Part shown: positions 39,261-52,036 of the stretch, piece by piece | Numbering within the stretch: position 1 is the stretch's first letter | How the letters are laid out: every line of letters begins with the position of its first letter | DNA from: Paragorgia papillata | Taxonomy: Eukaryota > Cnidaria > Anthozoa > Scleralcyonacea > Coralliidae | Assembly: GCA_035771165.1 (NCBI GenBank) | Contig: JAWNZC010000025.1 | Location: 2,141,501 to 2,205,500, forward strand | Reading direction: 5' to 3' | Length of the DNA: 64,000 nucleotides | The notes under the pieces: generated by a model | Database searches by the model: none | Told to the model about the DNA's origin: nothing | The model's input: the letters and a program-made list of their open reading frames with translations, nothing else | Translations under genes and position numbers: made by a program

Positions 39261-40232
39261 TTAAAATAGGATAAACTATCAATGAATGATCTTTGAAACT
39301 CTAGATACTTTGCAATATTACCCTGCCGTAACACATACCACCATATCCTTCATACGACTACCAGAACACCATAATCGTAATACAGTAGATGATATTTGGA
39401 TAAAAAAAGGTTAGGAAACCATCCAAGGTTATAATGGCGAAATGTGGTGTCCAGTAATTTCTCCAACTTTATATCAAATTTTGGTCAAATTTTCACCTTT
39501 TATTAGATTATCATCCATTTACTGTACTGCTGCCACTCCTCCATTTAATACCAATGGCAATGGTGGGACTGGCTGAAGATATACACAGATTAAAATACTT
39601 TAGAGTAATAATGAAAATGGAAGAAAGAAAACTTGCTTCATGGCATGTAGTCCTGCAGTACAATAAAGGTTGGGAGACAAAAATGCTTTATGCTTGTACA
39701 TGGACAGGTAGATACCAGAGACTTTTCCACCATCAGAAAAAGTAAATGTTGCAGTCTGCCAATGAGACATGCTTCACAAACCACCACCCCCTCCAAGGTA
39801 AATATTAGTATACTAGAAATACATGAATGCAACTGCTTTTTTGAAATACCCACCCCCAATTACAATAAGCACTCTTACATGTAATTTTAATTAAAGACCT
39901 GATTACGGTCTTTGGAATTCAAAGACTTTTTAAAAACTTTCCAAAAAATTCACCTTTTTTCAAAATTAATTTTCTGAAATGCTTAGATTTTGCCAGGTTT
40001 CTCAAAAAAGCAGTTTTTTTATAGAATTCATATCAAATTTATTTCATATTTCCCTAAACATTATATAATCACAAACATTTATGACAGATATTTATAATAA
40101 ACTTATAAAAGACGTTGTTTATCATACACTTCAAAGACTTTTCAATGACATAGTAATTACAATTGAAAACTTCCAAGGAATTCATTTAAGACCACTTTGA
40201 GCATGTACCATTATTATTGGTACTTTAGCAAA
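39261..40232. other. Intergenic, no gene seen
   Basis: AT-rich sequence with short frames of 63-73 codons lacking recognisable domains. A weak internal repetition around CAAAGACTTTT (39,920 and 40,130) suggests decayed repeat sequence. Confidence 0.4.
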
Positions 40233-40640
40233 CAGTAAACACCCATGTGTAAGAACCTAGATTTTTTCAAGTCTGGCAAAATAGGTTCTTATATTTTGGG
40301 GTAATTACTGACAATTTAGGCAAAATAGGTTCTTAAAAGGGAAATGCTATTGTTATATGACCAGATATATAAACCACTTTGTTATAGAGAGATTATACTG
40401 TACGTATGTAATTTCTGTAATGATATTTTTATGGAAGGGCCAAATATATAGCAAATTTATATTTTATAGTCCCACATTTTGGCTACAGCACTGTTTTATT
40501 TAATATTCAGAGTGACTCTTCATATAAGAACCTTGTGGCTTTGGTTGGCTAACAGCTTCTTATATTTTGGGGTATTAAAATCCAAAATTTCTGCCTACAG
40601 GTTCTTAAATCACTAGGTTCTTACACGCAGGTGTTTACTG
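40233..40640. mobile_element. MITE with CAGTAAACACC ends
   Basis: About 408 bp with inverted ends CAGTAAACACCCATGTG and CACGCAGGTGTTTACTG, then GTAAGAACCTAG/CTAGGTTCTTAC. GGTTCTTATATTTTGGGGT recurs inside in direct copies. No clear target duplication is visible. It is non-coding. Confidence 0.7.
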
Positions 40641-41689
40641 TATTCTAAATTGTCTACCATCATCCAAAAGGGGGCATAATCCATTGCTTCCAACATCCAT
40701 ATTTGCACCACTGTCTGGAAATTATACACACCAATATGAACACTACAGACATGGTATTTTTTGTAGACTCGCACACAGAGTTTATTTCATGAATATTTAA
40801 GAAGTTATCTATCAAAGTTGTACTTTACATTTTAGTTAAAACAAAACAAGGAAGGCCATTAGGGAGTAATAGAGTAACTTAAAATTAAATCTATTTGACA
40901 AGAACTAGATGTAACATAGAAATGTTTTTTCTTTTTTACCCCAATTAAATATCCTCCAGTGCACAGTAATTCAAGCTAACATAAATAAGAATAAAACTAA
41001 CAAAAACAAATATTTAATAATACAGAAAAATATATTTAAAGTTGGTATTGTTTTCGATACTAAAAAACATCCGATCCAGTCTAGTTTAAATTATTTTCTT
41101 TTGTCATAAAATAATTATATGAAACTAATTAAACTGTAATAGCTAGTTTCTGCAGACTATTAACATGTTTAATATAGTACATGTAGTTCTGTCTGTTTGT
41201 CAATTTAATTTAAATAACACAAAGTGCTACACACTGAATCACACCCTAACAGGCCTTAAATGTTTTACAGAATCATCAGATATTTGTGTTGGACAATTTT
41301 GCAAATAGTTATAGGTCAAACAATGCCCATGTTTGACCCTTTCACTCCCACTATGTTAGATGATCTAGCTCTCATTCACAATTGCATTAGACAGAGTAAA
41401 ATAACAAAATTGCCAAATGGCACTATTCAAATGGAAGGTCAATTAACCCATTGCTGCCTTGGGTGTCTGAGGGTTCTCCCATTGATAAGGAAAAGTGTCT
41501 GGTGTTTAGACAAAGTAAAACAATAAAAGAGCTGTTTTTTGCTCAGGCAAGAATGGGCTAAGCCACTCGTTTTAGAAATGGGTAAAACATGTTGCCAAGA
41601 CACACGTAACTTCTACTAAACAGAGAACTATAACCTACACTAAATTAGCTTTTTACAGGAAAGTGAGAAACATGCAATGTGAAAACATT
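40641..41689. other. Region 3' of the SLC7 gene
   Basis: AT-rich. It probably contains the 3' UTR and flank of the SLC7 gene. An 88-codon + strand frame at 41,260-41,526 has a cysteine-rich tail (THCCLGCLRVLP) that I suspect is repeat-derived. I do not call it a gene. Confidence 0.4.
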
Positions 41690-44600
41690 TCACCCAACTA
41701 TTGCGTCTTCAGATTCTGGATATGAAATGTCTGCAAATTTCTGTAGCCAAAATGTGAACTTCTCTGTAAAAGATAAATAGATTAAAATAATTAATAAGTA
41801 CCATACAATTAAATTCGTAATGATGACTACAACTAAGTCAACTGATGAATACAATTTTCTACAAACATTTTCATTACTTTATTAGATTTCAATCAGTGTT
41901 ATTATAGGTATAATCTGTCTGCTCAGAAATTGCAAAAAAGAAGATACAGTGATGTTCTTACCTATTCCTCTATCAAGCCACATTGGACTCAGCTTGTAAT
42001 AGATAAAAACAAAATAAACAGGAATACCAGCAAGAATGAACAAAACACAGAAGAAAGAAGGTAGCGGACTGGCATAAAATGGAGCTACGATCAAATAGAC
42101 TGCAGCTACAGCAACCACGATTGGGAAGAGAATAAATACCTAAAAAAAACACATTTGTTTTGTTTAAAAAAAGCTAGCCTCCAATCCATGTGGGATATAG
42201 CTCAAACCAGAATCCTAAAGGTGCAAGTTCAAATCCCATTTGAGTCAATGTAAAACTAATGTGTAATACTTACAGAGTGACCATACAAAGTACATAACTA
42301 AATTTACATTTCTTCATGTAGTATACCTAATTACTTAGACTGCGTTTACACTAAGAGCAAAAGTATCTGGATTCACATTGTTTTTCATCCTCATGGGAAT
42401 AAAAAACAATGTGAATCCAGATACTTTTGCTCTAGTGTAAACGCAGTCTTAGTCTGTAGGTACAATATTCATGTACATACAAGTTGTATACAGTACCTAT
42501 GTAATTATGTATTACCTGGGTATAGGTTGTTTTGAGAAACTAAATACTGTACGGTATGCTGTTGTATTATATGAAAGATAACTGATCGTAATTATTACTG
42601 ATAACTATTTATGTGCAATTTGGTTATATTCTACTATGGCAGTCATTTACTTACTTGAAAAGGTCGTTCAACATCTGATTTAGTGAATCTCATGTACAAG
42701 AGTCCAACTATGGTGGATCCATAGAAAACCCATGAGGCGAAAGTGAAGTAATCAATAAGAGTAGAAAAACTGCTTGCGTCTGGAAGCAACATAATCCAGG
42801 CAATAATACTCTAAAAAGAATTTGAATGGTGAAGCAGTTTTTGTAAAAAAAACTAAAACCACCATGAAAACACTTCATATCCAAATATTGTTTGTTTGTT
42901 TGTTTGTAAAGATAAAATAGCAGTTGACAATAAGTTGCATATTCTACTTTTAACCTCAAAATGAATTCTACTACACAATAAATATAATATATATATATAT
43001 ATATTATTGTAGTTACTTGTAATATCAGCCCAGGTAATGGTGTAAACCGTGAGTTGTGGATCATTGCCAAAAATTTTGGAAGCTCACCATTTTTGGAAGA
43101 TGCATAAAGGATTCTAAACAAAAGCAAACCAGTAAACCTTAGTGAACAAACCCACTTTTCTGGGCCCTGAGGGTCACTAATAGTACTTTGTCACTAATAT
43201 TAATATTAAATTTCATTATCAGTTCATTGTTTGACTTTCTAGATACTGTATTTGTTGAAGTCATGCCATCTCATAGCTTCAAACTTCCTGATACACAGCA
43301 AATAAAATGATTTACTGTACCGTCCACTTGCTAGAGCAGATCCATTTGCAGCACCAAATGTTGAACACGCAACAAAAACAGGGATGATCCAACTCATTAC
43401 ACCAAACATACGGTTGGCAAAAAGCTAAAATTAATGAAAACAAAATTGACATTAAAGCTAGTACTGTACATGCACAGGTAAAGTACCAATCTGGCTACAA
43501 TGTCTTATAAAAGAAATCTACAAATAATATAAATGGATCTTTGGGCAATTAAAGACAATGAATTGTGTAAAAACAGTGTTGTCTGAACAAGCCACTATAT
43601 TAATGCATACAGTGGCATCATAGTGCTGTTCAACTGGGGGGGGGACTCAAGTTCAAAATCTTCTAACACGTGTATACCTGCACCCCGAGTCAGCATGCGT
43701 GAAAATGCCACCAACGCGACCGCACTATGCACGCTAATGCACAGCGGATGTTGAACAAAATACAGCATTTTGCAATATGATATTTTGGTCACCCTTGAAA
43801 TTTTCAACTTGTATCCCAAGTATCAACTCTGTAGGCTTAATAAAATTGCTTTAAAAAGCAATTATGTTTGAGTATTTGACCAAGATGGCCTCCCATTGAA
43901 ATTTGTTGGTGTTAATTGTAATTGTTTTCGCTTCTAGTGCTTGACGCATTAAAGGTGATGCACAGTCCATTCTGGCATGACCGCAATGTGGTCCCCAAAA
44001 CATGACATTTGTAGATAATTACATGAAGTACTCAGCTCAATGTAAACCGTTAGGAACACCATCATGGCAGAAAACCAAGCGATTCAGCGAGGATATCTCT
44101 TCGGATTTCTCCTGAAAATGTTTTGTTTTGGGTACAAGTAATGAACGGGAACCAAGAAAAGCTTACAATCTTGAATAAGCTACAGTATAGACCTTATTCA
44201 AAAATGGCCACCGAATTAAAATTCTTTTATATACATATAAATTAGCCCTTATGAACTTGTTTTCATGTGTGAAATTCAAAAGAATTTTTACTTTAAAACG
44301 AGGTCATAAGGGCTAATTTATATGCACATAAAATAATTATAATTCGGCGGCATTTTTGAATAAGGTCTATTACCGGTAGTATTTTTTTGTAAATTTAGAT
44401 GTAAACATTAGTTTCATACATGCGCAGAATGGACTGTACATCACCTTTAAATTAGAATTAATATAATTCACACCATTAGACAACGCTTTCCAAGGGCTTT
44501 CATTTGCTGTGTCTTAGACATTTGTAGCATATTTTAAAAAACTATTTTCGTGTCCATATTTCTGACCTTGCTTGAAAATAATATTTAGCTGCTGTAATTA

Positions 44601-47600
44601 AATATTTTTGAGACAAGGATCAGAAATCTGAAGTCAAAAATAGTTTTATAAGTGATATACCAGTGTATACTGCACATGACATGAAAGCCCTTGGAGGGAC
44701 AATCCGAATGATTTATATTATATTATTTCTGATTGAACATGTCAAGCGCTATACGCGAATACATGTTGAAATCAACACCCACATCTATCGAGGTGGCCAG
44801 GTTGGCTTTGTATAGAAAGCCTTTACAGACGCATAACACTTTCAACAGCAGCCTTCAACTTCAATCAACTTTCATTTTATGTATCAGACAGATCAGAGTA
44901 GACCAACTCACTTTAAGCGTTGGTCAAAGAAAGTAACGACATCCAACAACAAAATGGAGGAACATCCCTGAGAACCACGCCAGAAATGTTTGATTAATGC
45001 TTGATTAAAGGAATTTAAGCAAAAACAAAAAACATACGATTCTAATGTTCATAGAGCAGAAATACATTCTCGTGTCTTCTTAAATCATTTTACAAAAAAA
45101 CTTTATTGGAGCTGAACTTCATCGATTTTAACAGATCTGTCCAAGTATGTCCAAAGACGTTGAAGCATCGGTGAAATTAACAATTAAAACTACTCGCCAA
45201 CATAGTAAGTTTGGTATCATACGAAAGCTAAAGGCCTTATCTGTTTGGATTCCCTTCCAATTTTCATGCCCCAAGTATCTATAATTACCATAAATCACAC
45301 TATATTTATGGCAAACTAGCTAGTGCCCAGGCTCTCAATAGAGAATGCCGTATTGAGAAGGAATTTTGGCTTCAACCTTATGGCGGTAAATCGACGTATG
45401 TTGACCCAGCGTGCTGCAAGGGCTCACAAAGCACATTTCACTGACAACCACAAAATTTCGAACAAATATCAAATTGTAGGAGAGGTTGTAGCCCCTCTGC
45501 CCCTGTCACCATGCACTGAATGCATCATGCACTGATTATACATGCATGTGTTTCAACTTTTGACATTTCAGGGTCTGAGTGCAACCCTCTCTTCACAAAA
45601 GTCAAAGTGCATGGATACCCCACTGTATACATGGATACAACTGAGTTCCAAAACCAACAAACTGCACAGTCCTATAATATTTACCACAGCCACAGCTCCA
45701 CCCGTTAAAATTTCCTGTTCTGACAGTACTGCAAAATAGGCAATGTTCGTCAACAAGTAAATAAATGTCACCAAAGGAATTCCAATTCCAATAGCTCGAG
45801 GAATATTTCTATAAAATATCAAATTAAGATTAATTGACACAAGTTCAACGCAGACAAAAAACACCTACCGTATTTTCTGGGTGATAACCTGCATGGCGTA
45901 TAACCTGCACAGCAACAAAAATATCACTTTGGGAAAAATAAATCGGTGTATTACCAAGCACCATTGGATAACCCGCAGCTGCTAATAGGGACTTTAAGAT
46001 GCTAGGATGACGACGGCGGTTAAAACACAAGATAAGTTTTACAATTTAAAGAAGTCACGGTTAACTGACTATTATATTTGGTATTTGAAGCTAGTTTAAT
46101 GACTTCCAAAACACACCAGTATTGCTAAAATGATTGTAGTGTCCGTATTGAAGTCAATCTCAAGCAACAGTTCACATCTTTTGGCCGTTTACGTCCTCCC
46201 AAAAACGTGAAAATGCTCTAAGTGGCGTTGTATAAAGAACGAGGACGGTGTTGAAATTACTCTTGGGACTAAAACTTATTCATTCTCTTTGTTTTGCAAA
46301 AAGAATTATTTTGTTTAGAGAACATCGTCATTGAGGTTGATCTTAAAGTCCCTATTAATAAGTTTGGGACCACAAAATTTAAAAAAAGTACAGTACTGGG
46401 AGTTGAAAGTAGAATCCTTGGTCTCCGGTCTTCGTGATGGCGTCACCTTAAGAATTCAACAGATTACCCGCACCACCCTATTACCTGCACTATAATTAAG
46501 TTTCCTAGCAAAATCACCCAGAAAATAATTATGGTAATTACATACTCCTATAATTGTATTGCTGAACTGTTAGGACATACTTGTTAGGATCACGAACCTC
46601 TTCTGAAATGTAATTTAGATTATTCCTAAATGAAAGATAAAGTGAATTATAAATTTACACAACCATGACAGTTTTCTATATTTTATTCCATAGTTCACGA
46701 CACAAGAACGTTGTACACAAGTAAAGCTGCATATTACCATCCATCATATGCCCAAAGACCGTTATAAAAAGCAGTGCCAATTAACCCAATTGATTTTGTA
46801 GTACCAGTAAACGAACGTGAAGAATCAAATTCTGTAGTGTAACCTGGCAAAAAAAAGAAAAATGCTAAATTGTGTACCGTATTTTCTGGGCGATAACCCG
46901 CACGGCGTATAACCCGCACAGCAACAAAAATGTCACTTTTGGAAAAATAAATCAGCGTATTACCCGCACCATCGTATAACCCGCAGCTGCTAATAATAGG
47001 TTTGGGCAAGGGAGCATGCCAGACTGACTTGTATTTCTTCTTTGTTCGGTGTTCCTTCATTTATATTCAGCCATTTTGAATAATGCGGTATATTCATAAG
47101 CGTATCGCAGGCGCGGGGCCCCGTAGCCCGCGCCTGCGATACGCTAATGATATATACCGCATTATTCAAAATGGCTGAATATAAATGAAGGAACGCCGAA
47201 CAAAGAAGAAGAAATACAGGTCAGTCTGGCGTGCTCCCTTGGTTTAGGACCACAAAATTATAAAAAAGTACAGTACCAGTAGTTGAAGGATGAAAGTAGA
47301 ATCCTTGGTCTCAGTCTTCGTGATGGCGTCGTCTTAAGAATTCAACAGATTACCCGCACCACCCTATTACCCGCACTAATTATGTTTCCTAGCAAAATTA
47401 ACAGATAACCCACGGGTTATCGCCCAGAAAATACGGTACACTAGTCACTATCCAAGATTAGATGAGGCTCTTACAAAGTTGGGTTACCATCATCTAAATA
47501 ATACTGGCAGATACAAGAAATACGCAATCTCTACCATGCATGAGCTGCAGATATCAAAGAACTTCCTTCATTAACGCTTTGACTATCAGACCCTGTAATG

Positions 47601-50600
47601 TTATGCTGTCTAACAGGAAACAATTAACCTTGTTTAAAGGAAACTGCTAGGAGCTGGATATTACGTTCAAAGTCAACCATTTTAAGCTGAAGTGTTTCAG
47701 TCTCTGTTTACAAAAGCAGACATTGGCTGGAAAAGTGTCTATTGCCTGGGAAAGCACTGATCACCTGTAGAAGCACCCACTTCTGTATAAGCACTGATAT
47801 TACAGATAAATGCCCATTTCATTATTTATGCTCCTATTTTTCTTATTTACATGTCAGTTACCGTTGCAGGTGAGTGGTTAATGCCAGTGTTTACTTGCAT
47901 AGAGAACATTTAATTTTACTTCTGCTAAAAATGTCTATAGTTATATACCTTGACAGAGGCGGACTATTCCAGTAAGGATAATCAAAGCAAGAGCAATAAG
48001 TTTAGCTCCTGTGAAGAATACTTGAACTCGGGTTGCAAACTTCACACTTACACAGTTAATAACAGTGATCACAGCTAAACAGGAAAAACAAGAGAAAATG
48101 TTAAATACCATTGGGAGAGGAGTGACACATTCCAAAATCAACATTTCTTATAGGGAGGAGGATATACGGTATCCCCAATGCACCACCCTGAATGCACCAG
48201 AGACATAATTATTATTCGGGCTACCTGCGAGTCTAAATTTCGGCTCTGTTATTATTATTTTTTGTGTCAACAACTTGACCCGACAGGCTTTGCGAAACCA
48301 AGATTTCACTTTCATGGCGAGTTGTCTCTTGAACGAAGCTTTTCTTGCCATTTTATCAGTTTCATCTCAAACAAAGATGTCAGAGTAGTTGGACTGTCAG
48401 CGAATCAAGGTGTATTAAAAATAATTGGAAACTTTAAACTGAAGGAGTGAAGGATGTCAGAGAACAGGCATGTTTAATAATTGCAAAACTGAGGGTTGGC
48501 TGAGTTGTCTCCAGATGATCAGTGGTTGTCTCTTTTGAACGAAGCTTTTATTGCCATTTTATCGATGTTTTTGAATATTTGAAAGACATTTCACTGTTTC
48601 TCAGTTGTTTACTTGTTATATTTAGATCTGGGTTATATTCTGCCATCCCGATCAAGACAAACTGATTATAAACGATTTATAAACGTTTATATTAAAAAAA
48701 TTATATTATATGCTGTGTTGACATTTCGTGCTGAAGAGACTCAAGTTTAATACACTAAATGGGAAACTTTAAATGTATTGAGGTAAGCTTAATTTTAATG
48801 TAAATTTGCTTTGTTATTGCCTGGATTACGTATTTTTGTGTTAATAGTTCCTGGGTAGCACCAAATAATGCAAAAAATACTGATAAACATGTACTATGTC
48901 GAACTGTTTGCATGTCTAGATTAACGCTGTGATGTTAGCTGCCAGTTCGCCGCTGCACTGTAGCTCGTTCAAGCCAGCTTTTTCACTAACAGCAGGTGAA
49001 CTGGCAGCTAACTTAACGGGGTTGTCTAATGATCGCTTGAATCTACCAAATCTAGCACTGTATATTGCACTGTAGGTTATTTTGTACTTTTTAACAAACA
49101 CGTAATATGTACACGCTGTTTCATGCATAGGCTATGCCAAGCTCCATTGCTATGGGTAGCCCGAGTGAACGACTAAGCAGGCGTCTTGTTAGAAATAAAA
49201 ACAAATAAATCAATTTTATTCCAAGAAGGATTTTGATTTATAACAGGAAAATGTTGTTCAACTTGGTTCCAGAAAAAATTGTATTCTTGGTCACCCAAAA
49301 CAAAACTATGACAGAGCTTGAGAATTTTCTTATACAGACCTTTTAAGTAACTTATACTCGCTTACTGAAACAATGCCATATAATTATAAGCCTGGCAGAG
49401 GTTTCATTATTGTATCATAGCAGGCTACGTTTCAAAAATAGACATCTGTATATATATATATATACAATTATATCTAAAATTACAGTACATGAAAAAATAG
49501 CTGGTGGTAAGAGGCAAAAAGAGTCAAAACAGGCAGCGGTAAACTGCTGGTAACCACCTATTAATGAAACCTCTGCCTGGGAGAGCACCTTCTGGTAGAT
49601 GATGCAGTCCTTACCCAGCAAAAAATTATGAGTCAGTCATCAGCAAAAATACTGAAAAAAACCCCCCCAAATTCAAAGTACCCACAAAAACCCTGGCCCT
49701 TACCTCAATTTGTGCCTTCACAGCATAAGAGAAGGGGCACAAGGGTATTGGTGATATGAGCAAAGTAAAAAGGTGGAAAAACCACCAATATTTTAGCAAC
49801 AAAATACTGATGTTTCAAACAGAGCCATTCATTAGTACCTTTATTGTATTAACTCTGTCCAAAAATTTTTACACATGGAAGAGCGTGATCAGAACTACTC
49901 TGGCTGAAAAGTTATTTAAATTTAAATTTATGTTTAAAGAACTTTTAAGCCAGAGAAGAATTAAACTATGTCTGATTCTTCACCTGGCAGCATTGGGAAT
50001 CTATAAATTTTGTTGAAAACTAGGAAGTGAGATCATAAAATTATATAATTATTGAGTGATCAGATATCTTGGATCTCTGATATCCTGACTTTGCTAGCTT
50101 CGAAAGTGCTCTTTTAATAAAATTTTGAGGAGGCATCATAAAAGCCAATAATGGCAATGAAAGCATTTCATTTTGGACTCTCACCCCCCTCTGACATTAA
50201 TCTCTTTTTGACACTTGTTGTGCCTCTCTTATCAGACTGGGGGCACACCCAGAAATCTGAAGCCACCCAAGTATTTAGTACTGTAGGCTTGTAGCATGCT
50301 CAACCAGAAAAATATCAGAATATATTAAATAAAAGAAGTTTTGTACGAATACCATGACAACTTCATTTGTAGACAGGAATGAAAAGATTATGTTTTATCT
50401 ACATAGCAACCAAACCCAACAATTTGGTCCTTATTACAAACACAAGTATTCTTAGTAATATATTTTAGAGCACAACAGTATTTTGTAGGTTTTATGTTTC
50501 CCCTAAATCATATCTTTATACTTTAATAATGTAGATACAATGTAAGAAATTTCATTTCTGACGACTTACGGTGACTTTCAGCACACTGAAAGTGTTCTTA

Positions 50601-51902
50601 TATTAAAACACAAACTGGAACTGTAGTTTAAGTTATATTTATACAGATACTTTGCAACGTCTCGCCAGAGATAAAATGTTAATACCAGGTCAAAGTATGT
50701 GGGAAGTAAGTTGATTTTATTACTAGTAAAGAGCGATAACTATGTCGTTTGGGATTGACGATCATTTTTTTACGTCTCTAAGGTCTCTAAGGGCAGCCTT
50801 GATAAGATTTAGGGGTGGATATTCATCCACTTATTCAAAAACACGTGAAGGACGCATGGCAGCTCGTTTAATTTCATCATCCTTCACGAGATATTGATAC
50901 AGCAGAGCTTGCTTAAACAAAAACTAAAGGTTTTTTTTTGTCTGCCTACGTTCAAGATATTAGCCAATAAACCTAGTTTAATATTTAAAACCAATTTCAG
51001 GAATGATTCAAACGTTCATGCACTGCTATAATCGAGTCACGCAAATCTATTTCGCCTCAACCATAAATAATAAACAAAAATTATGAAAGATAAACTAGCC
51101 TACTATGCTTTACTTCATAAATCCTAATTCTTAACACTACAAATATTAGTTGAAGGTAAATGATTTTGTTGTAGACAGTGACATGTTTTTTTTGTTTTGT
51201 ACTTTAAATGAATTATGATGTCTTATAAAAGAACCCGATATGGTATTTGGCGCGAAATTACCCCCAACTAATTATAAAGAAGCGACAAAACACATTACAT
51301 ATTACACGACATATTAAACTATTTCGTTACACTTTTACTTGTCATTATAAACATACACTGTAGGTAACCGAAGAGAAACCAGAAATATCAGAGATCTTAC
51401 CTATCGCAAACGCAGCCAATAATTTTATGATCTGTTGAACATCGGAGCGTTCCGTGCAATCAGGAAAGAATGGCGTAACGATGTATTCGCCGAATATGAG
51501 ACATATAATGGCCAGTTGAGAGGGTTTAATAACGATACAGGCAGTCCATGTGTAAAGGAAACCCGGTAGTGCCCCAAAAGATTCACGCATATAGGTGTAC
51601 TCGCCACCAGAAACGGGAATCATCGTACCCAATTCGGCATACGACAAGGCGCCACAAACAGCCAACACGCCACATAAACCCCACACAAACAGAGCCATTC
51701 CAACAGATCCCGATGCTTCGAGGACATATTTCGGTGAAGCGAAAATCCCACTGCCGATCATGGTACCCACAATAACAGCAATACCGCCAATAAGACCAAC
51801 TTCTCGTTTCAGCGAAACACCTTTGTCGCCGCTATCGCTCAACAAATTCTGTGTTGTTGGCGAACTTGGCGGTCGTTCTTCGTTGGGTATAATTTCAGAC
51901 AT
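41690..51902 (-). CDS. SLC7A9-like: SLC7A9-like (b0,+-type) amino-acid transporter light chain, 10 coding exons
   Basis: Complete gene of 503 residues, reconstructed with GT-AG introns and consistent phases. Exons in transcript order: 51902-51401, 48074-47949, 46843-46738, 46625-46581, 45808-45685, 43424-43321, 43113-43017, 42810-42655, 42139-41962, 41763-41690 (1,512 bp with stop). It encodes a 12-TM APC-superfamily exchanger, the light chain of a heteromeric amino-acid transporter. GSGIF (50-54) in TM1 is the substrate-backbone motif. FFPDC places Cys149 where light chains form the disulfide to an SLC3 heavy chain. IKPSQLAII in TM3, [11 protein letters not shown] in TM6 and YCVLFIL-type sequence near the end resemble SLC7A9 more than LAT1. 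The ATG at 51,902 is chosen because it aligns with the ATG of four paralogous exons; an in-frame ATG 16 codons upstream is not conserved. Introns run from 112 bp to 3.3 kb and hold several MITEs. Substrate range (cationic/neutral, cystine) is inferred. Confidence 0.93.
42338..42448. mobile_element. Perfect-hairpin MITE in SLC7 intron 8
   Basis: 111-bp hairpin with ends GACTGCGTTTACACTA and TAGTGTAAACGCAGTC, and inner arms GTATCTGGATTCACATTGTT / AACAATGTGAATCCAGATAC. It is flanked by TTA on both sides (42,335-42,337 and 42,449-42,451), so it is PIF/Harbinger-like. The near-perfect arms suggest a young insertion. Confidence 0.85.
42884..43010. repeat. Microsatellites in SLC7 intron 7
   Basis: A TGTT/TTTG run at about 42,888-42,908 and a TA run at about 42,984-43,005, within 30 bp of the splice donor at 43,016-43,015. 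Both are simple repeats. Confidence 0.8.
44187..44370. mobile_element. Foldback MITE in SLC7 intron 5
   Basis: 184-bp inverted repeat with ends ATAGACCTTATTCAAAAATG and CATTTTTGAATAAGGTCTAT, plus inner arms around TAAATTAGCCCTTATGA / TCATAAGGGCTAATTTA. It is non-coding. The rest of this 2.26-kb intron (43,425-45,684) shows no exon or other gene. Confidence 0.8.
45866..46533. mobile_element. Non-autonomous element in SLC7 intron 4 (TACCGTATTTTCTGGG family, copy 1)
   Basis: The left end TACCGTATTTTCTGGGTGAT and inverted right end ATCACCCAGAAAATAATTATGG enclose about 670 bp with internal words CGTATAACCTGCAC and ATTACCCGCACCACCC. It almost fills the intron between exons 4 and 5. Its left edge lies about 58 bp from the acceptor of exon 5 and its right edge about 47 bp from the donor of exon 4. 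Confidence 0.7.
46873..47440. mobile_element. Non-autonomous element in SLC7 intron 2 (same family, copy 2)
   Basis: About 568 bp with inverted ends TGTACCGTATTTTCTGGGCG and CGCCCAGAAAATACGGTACA and the same internal words as the copy in intron 4 (CGGCGTATAACCCGCAC). A second palindrome (47,009-47,241) is nested in its middle. The left edge lies only about 30 bp from the acceptor of exon 3. Confidence 0.8.
47009..47241. repeat. Long near-perfect palindrome nested in the intron-2 element
   Basis: Arms of about 105 bp run from GGGAGCATGCCAGACTGAC to GTCAGTCTGGCGTGCTCCC. They pass through ATTCAGCCATTTTGAATAAT and the GC-rich centre CGCAGGCGCGGGGCCCCG. The arms differ at only a few positions. 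Such a structure would form a strong hairpin in RNA. Confidence 0.85.
48075..51400 (-). other. SLC7 intron 1 (3.3 kb)
   Basis: This intron separates the variable first exon from constant exon 2. It holds a duplicated segment with GAACGAAGCTTTT near 48,334 and 48,539, an inverted pair GTTAGCTGCCAGTTC / GAACTGGCAGCTAAC (48,931-49,014) and an inverted pair AGGTTTCATTATTG / TATTAATGAAACCT (49,398-49,570) with a TA run inside. The remainder to 51,400 is AT-rich with short frames (up to 90 codons) and no recognisable product. Confidence 0.6.
51401..51902 (-). CDS. SLC7 variable first exon, copy 1 (proximal)
   Basis: 502-bp coding exon giving 167 residues plus one base, with donor GATAG/GTAAGATC. 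It encodes the N-terminal tail, TM1 with GSGIF, TM2, TM3 with IKPSQLAII, and the start of TM4, including Cys149. Joining to exon 2 restores the family sequence across the junction (AAFAIG then [12 protein letters not shown], with an alanine codon split by the intron). Its tail is eight residues longer than in the other copies (LLSDSGDKG region) and it is the most divergent, so it is probably the founder. It is also part of the full gene entry. Confidence 0.93.
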
Positions 51903-52028
51903 CTTTTTTAAGAACCAGAAGAAATAAGTATTCACGAAGCAGATGTACACAGAGTATACGAGTATACCTGCACTGTAGTAAAAATACGACTACACGAAGA
52001 TCTGCCAGCTGGTTGGTACACGTGTGTT

Positions 52029-52036
52029 CTTTTATA
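52029..52036 (-). promoter_or_regulatory. Candidate TATA box for SLC7 copy 1
   Basis: On the minus strand the sequence reads TATAAAAG about 130 bp upstream of the ATG at 51,902. That would put transcription start near 52,000 and give a 5' UTR of about 100 bp. Only position and consensus support it. Confidence 0.4.

Noticed and set aside
41260..41526. 88-codon + strand frame with a cysteine-rich tail
   Set aside because: No recognised family, AT-rich context downstream of the SLC7 gene, and a tail that looks repeat-derived. Too weak to call a gene.
51903..51950. Upstream ATG at 51,950 as the start of the SLC7 protein
   Set aside because: The 16 extra residues have no counterpart in the other first-exon copies, whereas the ATG at 51,902 is conserved in copies 2-4.
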